A stretch of 64,000 nucleotides of DNA from Rhizobium grahamii CCGE 502 (GCF_000298315.2 NZ_AEYE02000015.1:124001-188000); one strand, 5' to 3'; shown: positions 18,639 to 27,956, numbered from the stretch's first letter. Program-made: numbers and translations. Notes: generated by a model from the sequence alone, not told the origin.

Positions 18639-20993
18639 ATGAACCAACGGAACCTGACCTTGCACAGCACTTTGCCCAAAGGGGCCGACGATTCCGATTC
18701 ATTCATCGACATCGATCGCCTGATCGCCATCCTCATCCGCCGCGCCGGATCGATCGCGCTTTGCGTCGCTGCAACCGTGACGCTCGCCGTCATCTATCTG
18801 CTCTTTGCGACGGCCCAATACACGTCAATGACGCAGATTTTGCTCGATGACGACATCGCGAAATACGCGCAGGATCCGACCCCCGCCGCCAGTTCGCAGC
18901 AGGTCGACATGCAGATCGCCAGCGCCGTCGAAATCCTGAAATCCAACGAGCTCGCGCTTCGCGTCGTCGATGCAGAGAAGCTTCAGGACAATGACACGAT
19001 CCTCGATCCTCCGAAGTCACCCGCCGCGTTGATCAAGTCCGGGGTGAAGCTTGTCGTTAGCGCACTGGCGCCAGGCGGCCCGCCGGCGACCGAAGCCGAC
19101 GAGCGCAATGCCCGCCGCCAGAAGGCGGCCGCATTACTTCAGGACGCCGTGACCGTATCGCGCGTCAACCGCAGTTCCGTTCTGGCGGTTTCCTTCCGTT
19201 CGACCGACAAGCTTCTTGCTGCGCGGATCACCAAAGCCTACGCGAACGCCTACTTGAACGATCAGCTGAACGCCAATTTCGACGCAACGGAAAGCGCCTC
19301 TGTCTGGCTGCAGCAGCGCCTTGCCGATCTTCGTGGGCGGTCGCAGCAGGCAGCCCTCGACGTCGCTCAGTTCAGGGCCGCGAACGGCCTGACCTCCGCG
19401 AATGGCGAACTAATGTCGGACCAGCAGCTTGCCGATCTTAACAAGCAACTGATTGTGGCGCAGGCAGACAGCGCCAGCGCATCGGCGCGCTACAACCAGT
19501 TCAAGTCAATCATCGATCTTGGTCCGGAGAGCGCCGTCAACAACGCCGCGATCTCATCAGGCCAAGCGGATAACACGGTGATCAAGGATTTGCGCACCCG
19601 TTACGCCGCGGTGAGCAAGCGTGAGCAGGAGGTGACAACCAACTTCGGTGAGGACCACCCGCAGGCCGTCGCTTTGCGCGCTGAAAAGCAGGACCTGACC
19701 CGCCAGATCTATCAGGAATTGCAGCAACTGACCGCGAGCTATCGAAACGAGTTCGAAGTCGCTCGTTCTCGCGAAGCGTCGCTTCGCGAGAACATCGAGC
19801 ACCTGACAGGCAAGAATTCGGAAGCCAACAAGTCGCTCGTGCAGCTCGGCGACCTCGAGCAACGCGCAGCGGCCCTGAAGACACTCTACGAGTCTTACCT
19901 CGGCAAGTACGAGGAGGCCTCGCAGCGGCAGTCCTTCCCGATTGCCAAGGCCCGCGTGATATCCGAAGCAGGCGTTCCCGCCTCCCCGTCCAGCCCGAAA
20001 AAGACCATGACGCTCGGCCTCGCAATCGTTCTTGGCCTGATGGCCGGCGGCGCGCTGACCGCCTTCCAGGAGTTCCGGGAGCGTTTCTTCCGCGTCGAGG
20101 GCGATGTCAGAACGATCCTTGGCCTCAAGTTCCTCGGTTATCTGCCGCTCATCGGCAAGCTGCCGCGGGAGAGCAAGATTTTCCGGCCTCGGCCCCATTC
20201 ATCCGTGGAGCCTGCCGAAGCCGCTGATTCTGACGCGACTTTCGAACGCATCATGCGCGTCGTCCTCGAAGCGCCACGCTCGATATTCGCCGAAACCCTG
20301 CGCAATGCGAAGCTTGCGAGCGACGTGATGTTCCAGGGCAAATCAGACCGCGTCATTGGCGTCGTCTCGGCAATGCCGGGAGAAGGCAAGTCGACGACGG
20401 CCGCCAACTTCGCGGCGCTCCTGGCCTCCAGCGGCAAGCGCACGCTGCTCATCGACGCCGACCTTCGCAACCCGGGACTGACCCGGATGCTGAGGAATCC
20501 TCCGCAACAGGGGCTTGTCGAAGCCGTTCTCGGTGAGGTTCCGTGGGCCAGCGCCGTCAAGATCGATCCGATAACGAAATTGGCAATCCTGCCGGTCCTG
20601 TCGAACGACCATCTGATGCACACCAGCGAGCTGCTCGCTTCGCAAGGTATGTTCAATCTCATGGAAAACGCCCGCAAGATGTTCGACTACATCGTCGTCG
20701 ACCTTGCGCCGCTTGGCCCGGTCATCGATGCCAAGGCATTTGCACCGCAGGTGGACGGCTTCCTGTTTGTGACCGAGTGGGGCTCGACGCCGACATCAGT
20801 CGTGCGTGACCTCCTCAATGCAGAGCCGCAAATCAAGTCCAAGATTCTCGGCGTGATCCTCAACAAGACCGACATGACCGAACTCGGCAAGTTCACCAAT
20901 TTCGGCGGCACGGAACGCTACCGCCATAAATATGTGAGCTACTACACCGATGAGACGTCAAAGAAGCGGGAGCCGGCGGAAGCCGGCGCCTGA
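18639..20993 (+). CDS. exoP: ExoP, polysaccharide co-polymerase with BY-kinase domain
   Basis: Inner-membrane chain-length and export protein of 784 aa. The Wzz domain begins with DIDRLIAILIRRAG and a first membrane segment near residues 38-58. A long periplasmic coiled coil runs to about residue 450, followed by the second segment with the P-rich VPASPSSPKKTMTLGLAIV. The cytoplasmic kinase domain has Walker A AMPGEGKSTTAANF (lysine near 584), LLIDADLRNP (near 606) and IVVDLAPLGPVIDA. The C terminus carries a tyrosine cluster (YRHKYVSYY), the usual autophosphorylation region. ExoP works with ExoQ and ExoF in polymerisation and export. It is the last exo gene here, convergent with the phosphoesterase gene without a gap. 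Confidence 0.92.
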   Translation: MNQRNLTLHSTLPKGADDSDSFIDIDRLIAILIRRAGSIALCVAATVTLAVIYLLFATAQYTSMTQILLDDDIAKYAQDPTPAASSQQVDMQIASAVEILKSNELALRVVDAEKLQDNDTILDPPKSPAALIKSGVKLVVSALAPGGPPATEADERNARRQKAAALLQDAVTVSRVNRSSVLAVSFRSTDKLLAARITKAYANAYLNDQLNANFDATESASVWLQQRLADLRGRSQQAALDVAQFRAANGLTSANGELMSDQQLADLNKQLIVAQADSASASARYNQFKSIIDLGPESAVNNAAISSGQADNTVIKDLRTRYAAVSKREQEVTTNFGEDHPQAVALRAEKQDLTRQIYQELQQLTASYRNEFEVARSREASLRENIEHLTGKNSEANKSLVQLGDLEQRAAALKTLYESYLGKYEEASQRQSFPIAKARVISEAGVPASPSSPKKTMTLGLAIVLGLMAGGALTAFQEFRERFFRVEGDVRTILGLKFLGYLPLIGKLPRESKIFRPRPHSSVEPAEAADSDATFERIMRVVLEAPRSIFAETLRNAKLASDVMFQGKSDRVIGVVSAMPGEGKSTTAANFAALLASSGKRTLLIDADLRNPGLTRMLRNPPQQGLVEAVLGEVPWASAVKIDPITKLAILPVLSNDHLMHTSELLASQGMFNLMENARKMFDYIVVDLAPLGPVIDAKAFAPQVDGFLFVTEWGSTPTSVVRDLLNAEPQIKSKILGVILNKTDMTELGKFTNFGGTERYRHKYVSYYTDETSKKREPAEAGA

Positions 20994-21731
20994 TCACGTC
21001 TGGAACAGATGCACACGCCCCTTCCACAGCTTGGCAACGGTCAGTTTGCCGCTGTGGTAGGCTGCGGTATCAAGATTCAGTCTCTTCGGCAGGACCTCAG
21101 GCTCATCGTTCGGCGTATGACCGTGGACGATCACCTTGGGCAGCGGCAGGCGGCTCTCGAAGAAGCGATGACGGATGAAGACAAGGTCATCGTCGCTTTG
21201 CGCGTCGATCGATAGCATCGGATCAATACCCGCGTGCACGAAGAGCACATTCGGCGTATCGACGAAGATCGGAAGCGATCGCAGAAAGTCCACGTGCGGC
21301 TTCGGTATAGATTGCCTGATGAACCCATCGAGCTTCGCCGCGGTCGGGAAGATCCGCGGCAGTTGATCCGGGTCCAGACCATAGGAGCGTAGCAGCGCAT
21401 CCGACCCCATCCGCATCCAGTCCGAGAACGAAATTAGGCCATCAAGGTAGTCGAGCATCGTCGTCTCATGGTTGCCGGTCAGGCAGATGCGGTCGAAATT
21501 CTCGGGCGGAGGTGCCATCAGGTGAGAGATGACCTGTGCCGATGATGGCCCCCGGTCGATGTAATCGCCAAGCGTGATGATCAGCTTGCGGCCCGGGATA
21601 GTGGCAGCATCATCGATGATTGCCTGCTCTGCCTTCTGCAACAGGTCAAGCCTGCCATGAATATCGCCGATGGCGTAGATCGGAATATCGCCGGGATCCA
21701 GTTTCAGCCGCTCACGGACCGTCGAAGGCAT
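20994..21731 (-). CDS. metallophosphoesterase, PPP-type (serine/threonine phosphatase-like)
   Basis: Protein of 245 aa from ATG 21731 with GAGAGG six bases upstream. It has the full phosphoesterase motif set: IGDIHGR, LGDYIDRGP, TGNHE, a histidine in VHAGIDPM and HGHTPND. This places it with bacterial PPP-type phosphatases (PrpA- or ApaH-like). Possible substrates are phosphoproteins or dinucleoside polyphosphates. It ends directly against exoP on the other strand; proximity to the BY-kinase is suggestive but not evidence of a link. Confidence 0.82.
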   Translation of the reverse strand: MPSTVRERLKLDPGDIPIYAIGDIHGRLDLLQKAEQAIIDDAATIPGRKLIITLGDYIDRGPSSAQVISHLMAPPPENFDRICLTGNHETTMLDYLDGLISFSDWMRMGSDALLRSYGLDPDQLPRIFPTAAKLDGFIRQSIPKPHVDFLRSLPIFVDTPNVLFVHAGIDPMLSIDAQSDDDLVFIRHRFFESRLPLPKVIVHGHTPNDEPEVLPKRLNLDTAAYHSGKLTVAKLWKGRVHLFQT

Positions 21732-21891
21732 GTTGAACCTCTCATTGCGGGCGTCGAAGCGTCGTTGCGCTTCGCATGTATGCAATCAAGCGATAATAAA
21801 AATTCAATCGCTCGTGCATTCGTAGAAAAACGGGCCTTATCATTGCGCCCGTGATCCATCAATCCTAAAGGCTCAACTGATCGGAGGAGCG

Positions 21892-22977
21892 ATGGGTACC
21901 GTATCGCGGTTTCATGACCGCACAAGACCACCCGCGCACCGTATCGAAAGCGAGGAAGAGGCGATAGCCACTGCACGGCGCCTCGCCGCAGATTTCGCAC
22001 TCCAGGCAAGCGAGCGGGATATCAACCGGGTCTTCCCTCGCGCGGAGCTCGATGCGCTTTTTCAGTCCGGCTTGACCGCTGTGACAATCCCACCGGAGCA
22101 TGAGGGCCTTGACGTCGCCAACGCGCTTCTCGGCGAAATTGTCGCCATCATCGCTGAGGGCGATTCTTCGATCGGCGAATGCCTGGAGCAACACTTCACC
22201 GCGCTGGAGGGGCTACGGAATGAGCCCGACGACGAGCGCAAAGCCCTCCTCTTCGCACGCGCCCTTGCCGGCGACCATTTCGTGGCTGCGACCTTCGCTG
22301 AAACGAGCGCGGAGAGTCCCGTAGGGCGCCACTATCCATTGAGCGGCCGGAGCTCCCGGGTCCCCGGCATCCTTTTTGCCGATTGGATTGCCGCCGACGC
22401 CGTCGATGCCCAAGGACAGTCGCTTCGCTTCTACCTGCCTTGCGAAACCCCGGGACTGCAGATCATCGACGATTGGGATGGTTTCGGGCAAAGGACGAAC
22501 GGCGCCGGAACCGCAGTTGCCCATGACGTGACCGGCAACCGGGAAGCAGCGCGCCACACGACCGGTCCGGTCCTGGCGGCCCTGCTCCATGCTGGCACGG
22601 ACCTCGGCATCGCCCGCGCCGCCCTTGCCAATCTTCGGGACGCGCCGCGTACCGCCGCTGTTGGAAAGCTTGCGCTCTCCGTGCAGGCAGCGGCAGCGCT
22701 CGTGGAAAGCGCCGGCACCAAATTGGATTTCGCCCAGGTAAGCCCGTCGACAGCAGCGACCGAGGCTGCTTTCTTCTCAGCGTCGGCCGCCAAGGTCATG
22801 GCGAGCAGGACGGCGCTGGACGTTGCAAACGCACTGTTCGAGTCGTCAGGTAACGATGCGACGAGCATCGGCCGGAACCTCGACCGGCACTGGAGAAACG
22901 CTCGGATTCGCACGAACGCCACGGCCACCGACCATCTCTACCGGACCGCGGCGGCGTACTATTTCGGCGATAACTGA
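21892..22977 (+). CDS. acyl-CoA dehydrogenase-like flavoprotein (SfnB/DszC-type)
   Basis: Protein of 361 aa, somewhat shorter than the usual 390-410, from ATG 21892 (CGGAGGAG upstream). The acyl-CoA dehydrogenase fold is seen in the N-terminal helical part (ARRLAADFALQASERD), VTIPPEHEGLDV and the C-terminal GRNLDRHWRNARIRTNATAT segment. The last is typical of the SfnB/DszC group that oxidises organosulfur compounds rather than acyl-CoA. A role in sulfur scavenging is an inference. The neighbour is a convergent Rrf2 regulator, 4 bases away. Confidence 0.65.
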   Translation: MGTVSRFHDRTRPPAHRIESEEEAIATARRLAADFALQASERDINRVFPRAELDALFQSGLTAVTIPPEHEGLDVANALLGEIVAIIAEGDSSIGECLEQHFTALEGLRNEPDDERKALLFARALAGDHFVAATFAETSAESPVGRHYPLSGRSSRVPGILFADWIAADAVDAQGQSLRFYLPCETPGLQIIDDWDGFGQRTNGAGTAVAHDVTGNREAARHTTGPVLAALLHAGTDLGIARAALANLRDAPRTAAVGKLALSVQAAAALVESAGTKLDFAQVSPSTAATEAAFFSASAAKVMASRTALDVANALFESSGNDATSIGRNLDRHWRNARIRTNATATDHLYRTAAAYYFGDN

Positions 22978-22981
22978 CGCC

Positions 22982-23446
22982 TTAGTTCGCGACCGAGATG
23001 CGGACTTCCTCTTCGGCATCATCGAGCTTATTGCCCGAGGCGACGAATTGCTCGAGCGTCATGTTGTCCAAAATGTCAGCGATCGCATCCCGGACCTCGG
23101 TCATGGAACGCCGCACCTGACAGTTCTCCGGATCGGAACAGTCGTCACACGCCTCAAAGGCCGTGCGGCTGGCGCAGCGAATGGGCGCTAAAGGGCCGTC
23201 GAGGGTGCGGATAACGTGACCGATGCGGATCTCAGATGCCGGCCGCGATAGCGAGTAGCCGCCGCCAGGCCCCTTCTTCGATCGCAGAATGCCGACATTT
23301 CGCAATTCGAGCAGGATCGTATCCAGAAATTTCTTCGGAATGTTGTTGCGCGAGGCAACGTCGTTAATGAAGGCCGTTTCCCCTGGGGCAAGCCGTGCCA
23401 AGTCGACCAGCGCCTTCAACCCATACTTTCCCTTTTTCGTCAGCAT
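22982..23446 (-). CDS. Rrf2-family regulator with a four-cysteine cluster
   Basis: Transcription regulator of 154 aa with an N-terminal winged helix (MLTKKGKYGLKALVDLARL, NNIPKKFLDTILLEL, KKGPGGGYSLSRPASEI). A cysteine-rich segment, RCASRTAFEACDDCSDPENC, has four Cys spaced as possible Fe-S ligands. It is not RirA: the start and cysteine pattern differ from that iron regulator. By family it may sense iron-sulfur or sulfur status, perhaps together with the adjacent SfnB-like gene. Confidence 0.8.
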   Translation of the reverse strand: MLTKKGKYGLKALVDLARLAPGETAFINDVASRNNIPKKFLDTILLELRNVGILRSKKGPGGGYSLSRPASEIRIGHVIRTLDGPLAPIRCASRTAFEACDDCSDPENCQVRRSMTEVRDAIADILDNMTLEQFVASGNKLDDAEEEVRISVAN

Positions 23447-23533
23447 TTTTTATTGCCTTGCGCCCCCTACTCCATCCCCATTATTCAGCAAATAACGCCA
23501 AAAACGTGAACACACAACGAATAGCCATTATTT

Positions 23534-23546
23534 ATATAGTTTATAT
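23534..23546. promoter_or_regulatory. AT-rich inverted repeat upstream of the Rrf2 gene
   Basis: ATATA-GTT-TATAT (23534-23546) lies 88-100 bases upstream of the Rrf2 start in an otherwise featureless 256-base gap. It overlaps TATA-like sequence on the minus strand and could be an autoregulatory operator or part of the promoter. This is inferred from position only. Confidence 0.3.
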
Positions 23547-23702
23547 CCGTGTTCGCCTTGCTCGGTCACAGCATAAGTGCCCACTTGCAATTCTTGCGGC
23601 GTAAACAACGTCCTCTGGTTTCAAGCGGTCATTGAAGCATTGACGAAGGCTGGGCCGCCGCCAGAAGAGCCGGTGCGCCGACGTTTTGCGGCACCCTCAG
23701 AT

Positions 23703-24908
23703 TTACCGCTCGGGCAAGCAAAAGAGCTCGACCGTCTCAGCGAACCCCTTGAGCGTGTGCCAGCCGGCCGAGACAGCGGCCGCGCACGCTTCCTTCCGGA
23801 ATCCGTCCGACATCAGAAGCGGAACGCGAAGATCTCCGCATGCCGTCTGGATGCGGCTGACAAGATTGACATCGGGGCCGATCAACGTGAAATCGAGACG
23901 GCGGCCGGAGCCGATGTTGCCGTAGCTGACCTCGCCATGGTGTAGCGCGATGCCGACTTTTGGAGCAATTTCGCCAAACTCGAAGCGATCGATCTCCTGC
24001 AGAATATCCCGGGCGGCGCTTAATGCCGACGCACAACTGCGGGCCGCATCGTAGCCGGGAAAGAAAGCGAGAACGGCATCACCCATGAACTTCAGCACTT
24101 CGCCGCCTTCCCGCGTAATCGGTGGAATGACCTTGTCGAAATAGGCGTTCAGCAATTCGAGCACGCTGTTGCTGGGGAGCATGTTCGAGATTTCGGTGAA
24201 GCCGCGCAGGTCGCAAAGCAGCAGCGCGGCCTCCATGGACTCGATCTCACCCTGCCGGATCTGCCCGGCGAGGATGCGTTGCGCCGTCAGCGGGCCAATA
24301 TAGGTATCGAGCAGGCTAAGCTCGACCTGACGCATCACCCGCAATTCGCAGGTGTTACGCAAGGCCGGCAGGATTCGCTCGATAACCTGGACTTCGGCAG
24401 CCGTGAAGCCGCCTGGTCGCCGCGTACCGAAGGCGACCGCACTCACCGGCCCGTCGGCATTGCAAAGCGGCGCGATCATGAGTTGCACAAGCCCGCGGCC
24501 GGCAAAGATATCGATGCCCTGCCAGCGTCCGTGCACACTATCGCCCGGTCCGACGACAAGCGGCTCGCGACTATCCATGACCTTGCGCAACGGGCTGTTG
24601 GCAAAGGTCTGGCGCATGCCGTGGTTGCGATCGTGAATCTCCACCGGCTCGCCGGGAGCCCAGGCAAGCGTTCGGCCGATGAGTTCCGGATGGAGCGTCA
24701 TCAGGTGAAGTGTCAGGCGATCGATCGGCAGGCCGAGCGCCTGCAGGCGGCGACCGAGACCCGATATCAAACCCGGCTCATCAAGGGCATGGCATTCATC
24801 GCCGGAAATCCACTCGATCAGCGACAGCAGCGAGTTGGTACTGCCCGCCATGCGGTCGGCTTTTGCCATCCGATTTTCGGCTTCGTCGATTTGGGCAATG
24901 CGGTTCAT
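23703..24908 (-). CDS. class III adenylate/guanylate cyclase
   Basis: Cytosolic protein of 401 aa. Residues 1 to about 215 form a GAF-like sensory region. The class III cyclase domain follows: LLLCDLRGFTEISN (first metal aspartate near residue 232), GGEVLKFMGDAVLAFF (purine-selecting lysine and second aspartate) and LDFTLIGPDVNLVSRIQ (aspartate and transition-state asparagine). The K...D pair favours ATP, so cAMP is the likely product. AAGGAG precedes ATG 24908. It lies only 30 bases after the EmrB-like gene, so it may be co-transcribed with the efflux pair. Confidence 0.87.
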   Translation of the reverse strand: MNRIAQIDEAENRMAKADRMAGSTNSLLSLIEWISGDECHALDEPGLISGLGRRLQALGLPIDRLTLHLMTLHPELIGRTLAWAPGEPVEIHDRNHGMRQTFANSPLRKVMDSREPLVVGPGDSVHGRWQGIDIFAGRGLVQLMIAPLCNADGPVSAVAFGTRRPGGFTAAEVQVIERILPALRNTCELRVMRQVELSLLDTYIGPLTAQRILAGQIRQGEIESMEAALLLCDLRGFTEISNMLPSNSVLELLNAYFDKVIPPITREGGEVLKFMGDAVLAFFPGYDAARSCASALSAARDILQEIDRFEFGEIAPKVGIALHHGEVSYGNIGSGRRLDFTLIGPDVNLVSRIQTACGDLRVPLLMSDGFRKEACAAAVSAGWHTLKGFAETVELFCLPER

Positions 24909-24938
24909 GGCATTTCTCCTTGGAAACGGCAGGCGACG

Positions 24939-26546
24939 CTAGTGAGCGCCGCCTCCCGAAAGGTGGCCTGGCTTCTTCAACAAGAGCGTCGCAAGCAATG
25001 CGACGATCAGGGCGACGCCCAGCAGAAAGAAGGTGTCGCTGAAGGCCATGATGTTGGCCTGCTTGCGCAACTTGAGCGCGATCGCAACGACAGCTTTGTG
25101 TGTGGCAACCGCCTGATCGCTGACACCATGGTTCATGAAGTAGGCTGTCAGTTTCACGACACGATCCCGCGTAGCTTCCTCGAAGACCGAGACCGAGTTC
25201 GTCAGGATATTCGAATGAAACTGCTCCCGCTTCGTCAGGAAGGTCTGCAGGCTTGCAATGCCGACAGCGCCGCCGAGATTGCGCATCATGTTGAACAGTG
25301 CGGACGCGGAACCCGCATTTTCCTGCTCGATACCCGCCGTTGCGATGGCCGAGAGCGGCACGAAGACAAGTGACTGTCCGATGGCGCGAATAACATTCGG
25401 CCAGAAGAGCTGATCGCTCGCATAGTCCCCGGTCATGTGGACGTTCATCAAGTTCGACGCTGCAAACAGAGCAAAACCGACGGCAATCAGCAACCGCACG
25501 TCAAAGCGCTTCATCAGGCGGGGCACCAGGGGAATCAACAGCAACTGCGGGATACCTGTCCATGCCAACACCATGCCAATCTGTTCCGAATTGTATCCCT
25601 GGATGCGCGACAGATAGATCGGCAAGACGAAAGCCGAGCCATAGAGGGCGATGCCGAGCAAGACATTCGCCACAATGCCGAAGCCGAAGTTGCGTCGCGC
25701 TAGCAGCCGGAGGTTCAATAGCGGATTCGCGGTTTTGAATTCGATGATGAGGAAGAGCGCCAACGAGACCGCAGCAACGACCGAGAGCCGGACGATGAAG
25801 TCCGATCCGAACCAATCCTCCTTGTTACCTTCCTCGAGAACGGTTTGAAGTGCGGCGAGGCCGATGGCCATCGTGATGATACCGGGCCAATCGCCCTTGG
25901 CGAGCAGGCCGAGTTTCATCGGAGCGCGATCGAGCGAGGCCCAAAGCAATCCCACCATCAACGCGCCGGGAATCAGGTTGACGTAGAAGATGAACTCCCA
26001 GCCGTAATTCTCAGTCAGGTATCCACCGATGGTCGGCCCGATCGCGGGAGCGAAAGTTGCCGAGAGTGCAAAGAGCGCCAGACCGATCGGCTGCTTGGGC
26101 TTGGGCAGCAACGTGATGATAATCGTAAACGCCATCGGGATCAGAACACCGCCGGCGAAGCCTTGGATAGCACGCAGCACGATCATCTGTTGCAGGTTTG
26201 TTGCAAGCGCGCAGGCGACCGAGAACAGCAGAAACAGAATGGCATTGGTCAGAAGATATTTCCGAAGGGAAAAGACCTGGGCAAGCCAGCCGCTGAGCGG
26301 GATAACCACGATCTCCGCAATGAGGTAGGACGTCGAAATCCAGCCTCCATCGTCCTTGCCTGCGCCGATCGCGCCCTGAATATCGGCGAGCGAAGCGTTG
26401 ACGATCTGGATATTGAGAACGGCCATGAACGCACCGAGCGTCGAGCCGACAACTGCACTCCACATTCTCAATGTGCTCATTGCGGGCGCGGGATTCGAAA
26501 CAGCAGCGGAGGGTGTGCTGTTGCTGGCGGCCTGAATAGTAGACAT
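24939..26546 (-). CDS. emrB: DHA2-family MFS drug exporter (EmrB/QacA-like)
   Basis: Proton-coupled exporter of 535 aa with about 14 hydrophobic segments, the DHA2 topology. Motifs include FMAVLNIQIVNASLADIQGA in helix 1, DDGGWISTSYLIAEIVVIPL, the GWLAQVFSLRKY motif A region and RAIQGFAGGVLIPM (motif C area). AAGGAG precedes ATG 26546. It pairs with the upstream EmrA-like adaptor, 114 bases away, to form a tripartite-type efflux system for hydrophobic toxicants. Confidence 0.9.
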   Translation of the reverse strand: MSTIQAASNSTPSAAVSNPAPAMSTLRMWSAVVGSTLGAFMAVLNIQIVNASLADIQGAIGAGKDDGGWISTSYLIAEIVVIPLSGWLAQVFSLRKYLLTNAILFLLFSVACALATNLQQMIVLRAIQGFAGGVLIPMAFTIIITLLPKPKQPIGLALFALSATFAPAIGPTIGGYLTENYGWEFIFYVNLIPGALMVGLLWASLDRAPMKLGLLAKGDWPGIITMAIGLAALQTVLEEGNKEDWFGSDFIVRLSVVAAVSLALFLIIEFKTANPLLNLRLLARRNFGFGIVANVLLGIALYGSAFVLPIYLSRIQGYNSEQIGMVLAWTGIPQLLLIPLVPRLMKRFDVRLLIAVGFALFAASNLMNVHMTGDYASDQLFWPNVIRAIGQSLVFVPLSAIATAGIEQENAGSASALFNMMRNLGGAVGIASLQTFLTKREQFHSNILTNSVSVFEEATRDRVVKLTAYFMNHGVSDQAVATHKAVVAIALKLRKQANIMAFSDTFFLLGVALIVALLATLLLKKPGHLSGGGAH

Positions 26547-26575
26547 GACGCTTCTCCTTCCGGCTCTACGGAAGA

Positions 26576-26595
26576 GAATCTCGTGAACGAGATTC
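26576..26595 (-). other. stem-loop between emrA and emrB
   Basis: GAATCTCG-TGAA-CGAGATTC is a perfect 8-bp stem with a 4-base loop, located 30 bases upstream of emrB. There is no T tract, so it looks more like an mRNA-processing or translational control element than a terminator. Confidence 0.4.
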
Positions 26596-26660
26596 GACTG
26601 ATAATTCGGAAACCGAGGGAGGACATCCCGTCAGCGTGGATAGTCCCTGACGCAGGCGAC

Positions 26661-27821
26661 CTATTTGACAGCGACTTTGGTGTCGATTTCCGGCTCTACG
26701 GACATTCCGGCACGCAGCACCCCGCTCATGCCCTCGTCGTCGATCACGATCTTGACCGGGATGCGCTGCACGATCTTGGTAAAATTGCCGGTCGCGTTGT
26801 CCGGGGGCAGCAGCGAAAACTCCAACCCACTCGCCGGCGAAATGCTATCGACATGCCCCTTGATTTCCTCGTCGGGAAAGCCGTCGACTTTGACCTCGAC
26901 TGGCTGGCCGGCGCGGACATGGGTGAGCTGGGTTTCCTTGAAGTTCGCAACCACATAGACGGAATGCAGCGGCACAACCGCCATAAGCTGTGTGCCCGAG
27001 GTCACGAACTGCCCCACACGAATGGTGCGCGCGCCGACAGTGCCGTCAACCGGAGCAATGATCTGGGTGTAGGACAGATTGAGCTCAGCCTGGTGCTGGG
27101 CGGCGGCGGCCCGGTCGCGCTGCGCAGCGGCCTGCTCACGCTGTGTCTCAAGCACGGGAACCTTTCTCTCCGCCGCGACCAATGCCGCCTGGTCCCGTTC
27201 GAACGCCGCCTGCGCCTGATCATGAAGCGCCCGGGTCTGTTCTGCCCGCGATTGCGTGCCGGCGCCATTGATGATCAGCCGCTGCGAGCGCGCCGCGTCG
27301 GAACGGGCAAAATCCAGCGTTGCCTGCGATGCATCGGTTGTAGCCTTCGCCTGGCCGATGATCGATTGCTGCAGCTCGATTTGCGCATCGAGATTGGCAA
27401 TGGCTGCTGTAGCAGCCTTTACATCGGCCCTGGCTTGGGAGAGCGCAGCCTGCTGGTCGCGATCATCGATCTTGGCGAGAACCTGGCCAGCCTTCACCGT
27501 ATCGTTGTCGTTGACGAGGACTTCGGCGACATAACCTGAGATCTTCGGCGCAACGGTCGTATAATCGGCCTTCACGTAGGCATCGTCGGTGGATTCGATG
27601 AAACGACCGACGGTCCAATAGTGATGGCCGTAATTAGCCATCAGGGCGACGCCGGCCAGCAGCGCAGTGGCGATGATCGCCCGCTTGAAGACCTTGCGGT
27701 TTTTCTTGCCTTCTAGCGCGCCGGGCACTTCCGCCTTCGGGGCGACTGGCGCTTCGGCGACCTTCGCGACCTTAGCGTCGCCGGTGACTTCGAACGCTAC
27801 CTTGCGAGGTAATTCGACCAT
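26661..27821 (-). CDS. emrA: EmrA/HlyD-family efflux adaptor
   Basis: Membrane-anchored periplasmic adaptor of 386 aa. A cytoplasmic N-terminal region with A/V/E-rich repeats precedes one membrane segment near residues 45-68 (AIIATALLAGVALMANYG). The lipoyl half-motif IESTDDAYVKADYTTVAPKI and VNDNDTVKAGQVLAKIDDRD follow, then a coiled coil and the second half YTQIIAPVDGTVGARTIRVG. GGAGAAGGACA precedes ATG 27821. It is first in emrA-emrB-cyclase and divergent from a LysR gene. Confidence 0.9.
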   Translation of the reverse strand: MVELPRKVAFEVTGDAKVAKVAEAPVAPKAEVPGALEGKKNRKVFKRAIIATALLAGVALMANYGHHYWTVGRFIESTDDAYVKADYTTVAPKISGYVAEVLVNDNDTVKAGQVLAKIDDRDQQAALSQARADVKAATAAIANLDAQIELQQSIIGQAKATTDASQATLDFARSDAARSQRLIINGAGTQSRAEQTRALHDQAQAAFERDQAALVAAERKVPVLETQREQAAAQRDRAAAAQHQAELNLSYTQIIAPVDGTVGARTIRVGQFVTSGTQLMAVVPLHSVYVVANFKETQLTHVRAGQPVEVKVDGFPDEEIKGHVDSISPASGLEFSLLPPDNATGNFTKIVQRIPVKIVIDDEGMSGVLRAGMSVEPEIDTKVAVK

Positions 27822-27841
27822 TGTCCTTCTCCAGTACTTTG

Positions 27842-27856
27842 CCTCGCCGGGCGAGG
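27842..27856. promoter_or_regulatory. 15-base palindrome before emrA
   Basis: CCTCGCC-G-GGCGAGG is a perfect inverted repeat 21-35 bases upstream of the emrA start, between the divergent emrA and LysR genes. Its place fits an operator or 5'-UTR hairpin. Two GATAATC copies also occur nearer the LysR gene. Confidence 0.4.
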
Positions 27857-27956
27857 TTCAATTCGATGAGACGGATATGCGATGTCGCGCGCGTTCTGAT
27901 AATCTGCTTAAATCGGGAAGGATCATCAACTCAGAGCGGATAATCGGGGAGATGCA

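Noticed and set aside
20972-20987. GCCGGC-GGAA-GCCGGC hairpin at the exoP end
   Set aside because: Lies within the exoP coding tail, no T tract, and such GC repeats are common in this DNA.
22982-23446. RirA identity for the Rrf2 regulator
   Set aside because: Start sequence and cysteine arrangement differ from RirA; only the family is supported.
25845-27539. 564-codon plus-strand frame opposite emrA/emrB
   Set aside because: Complement of two well-supported transporter genes; composition is that of an antisense shadow.
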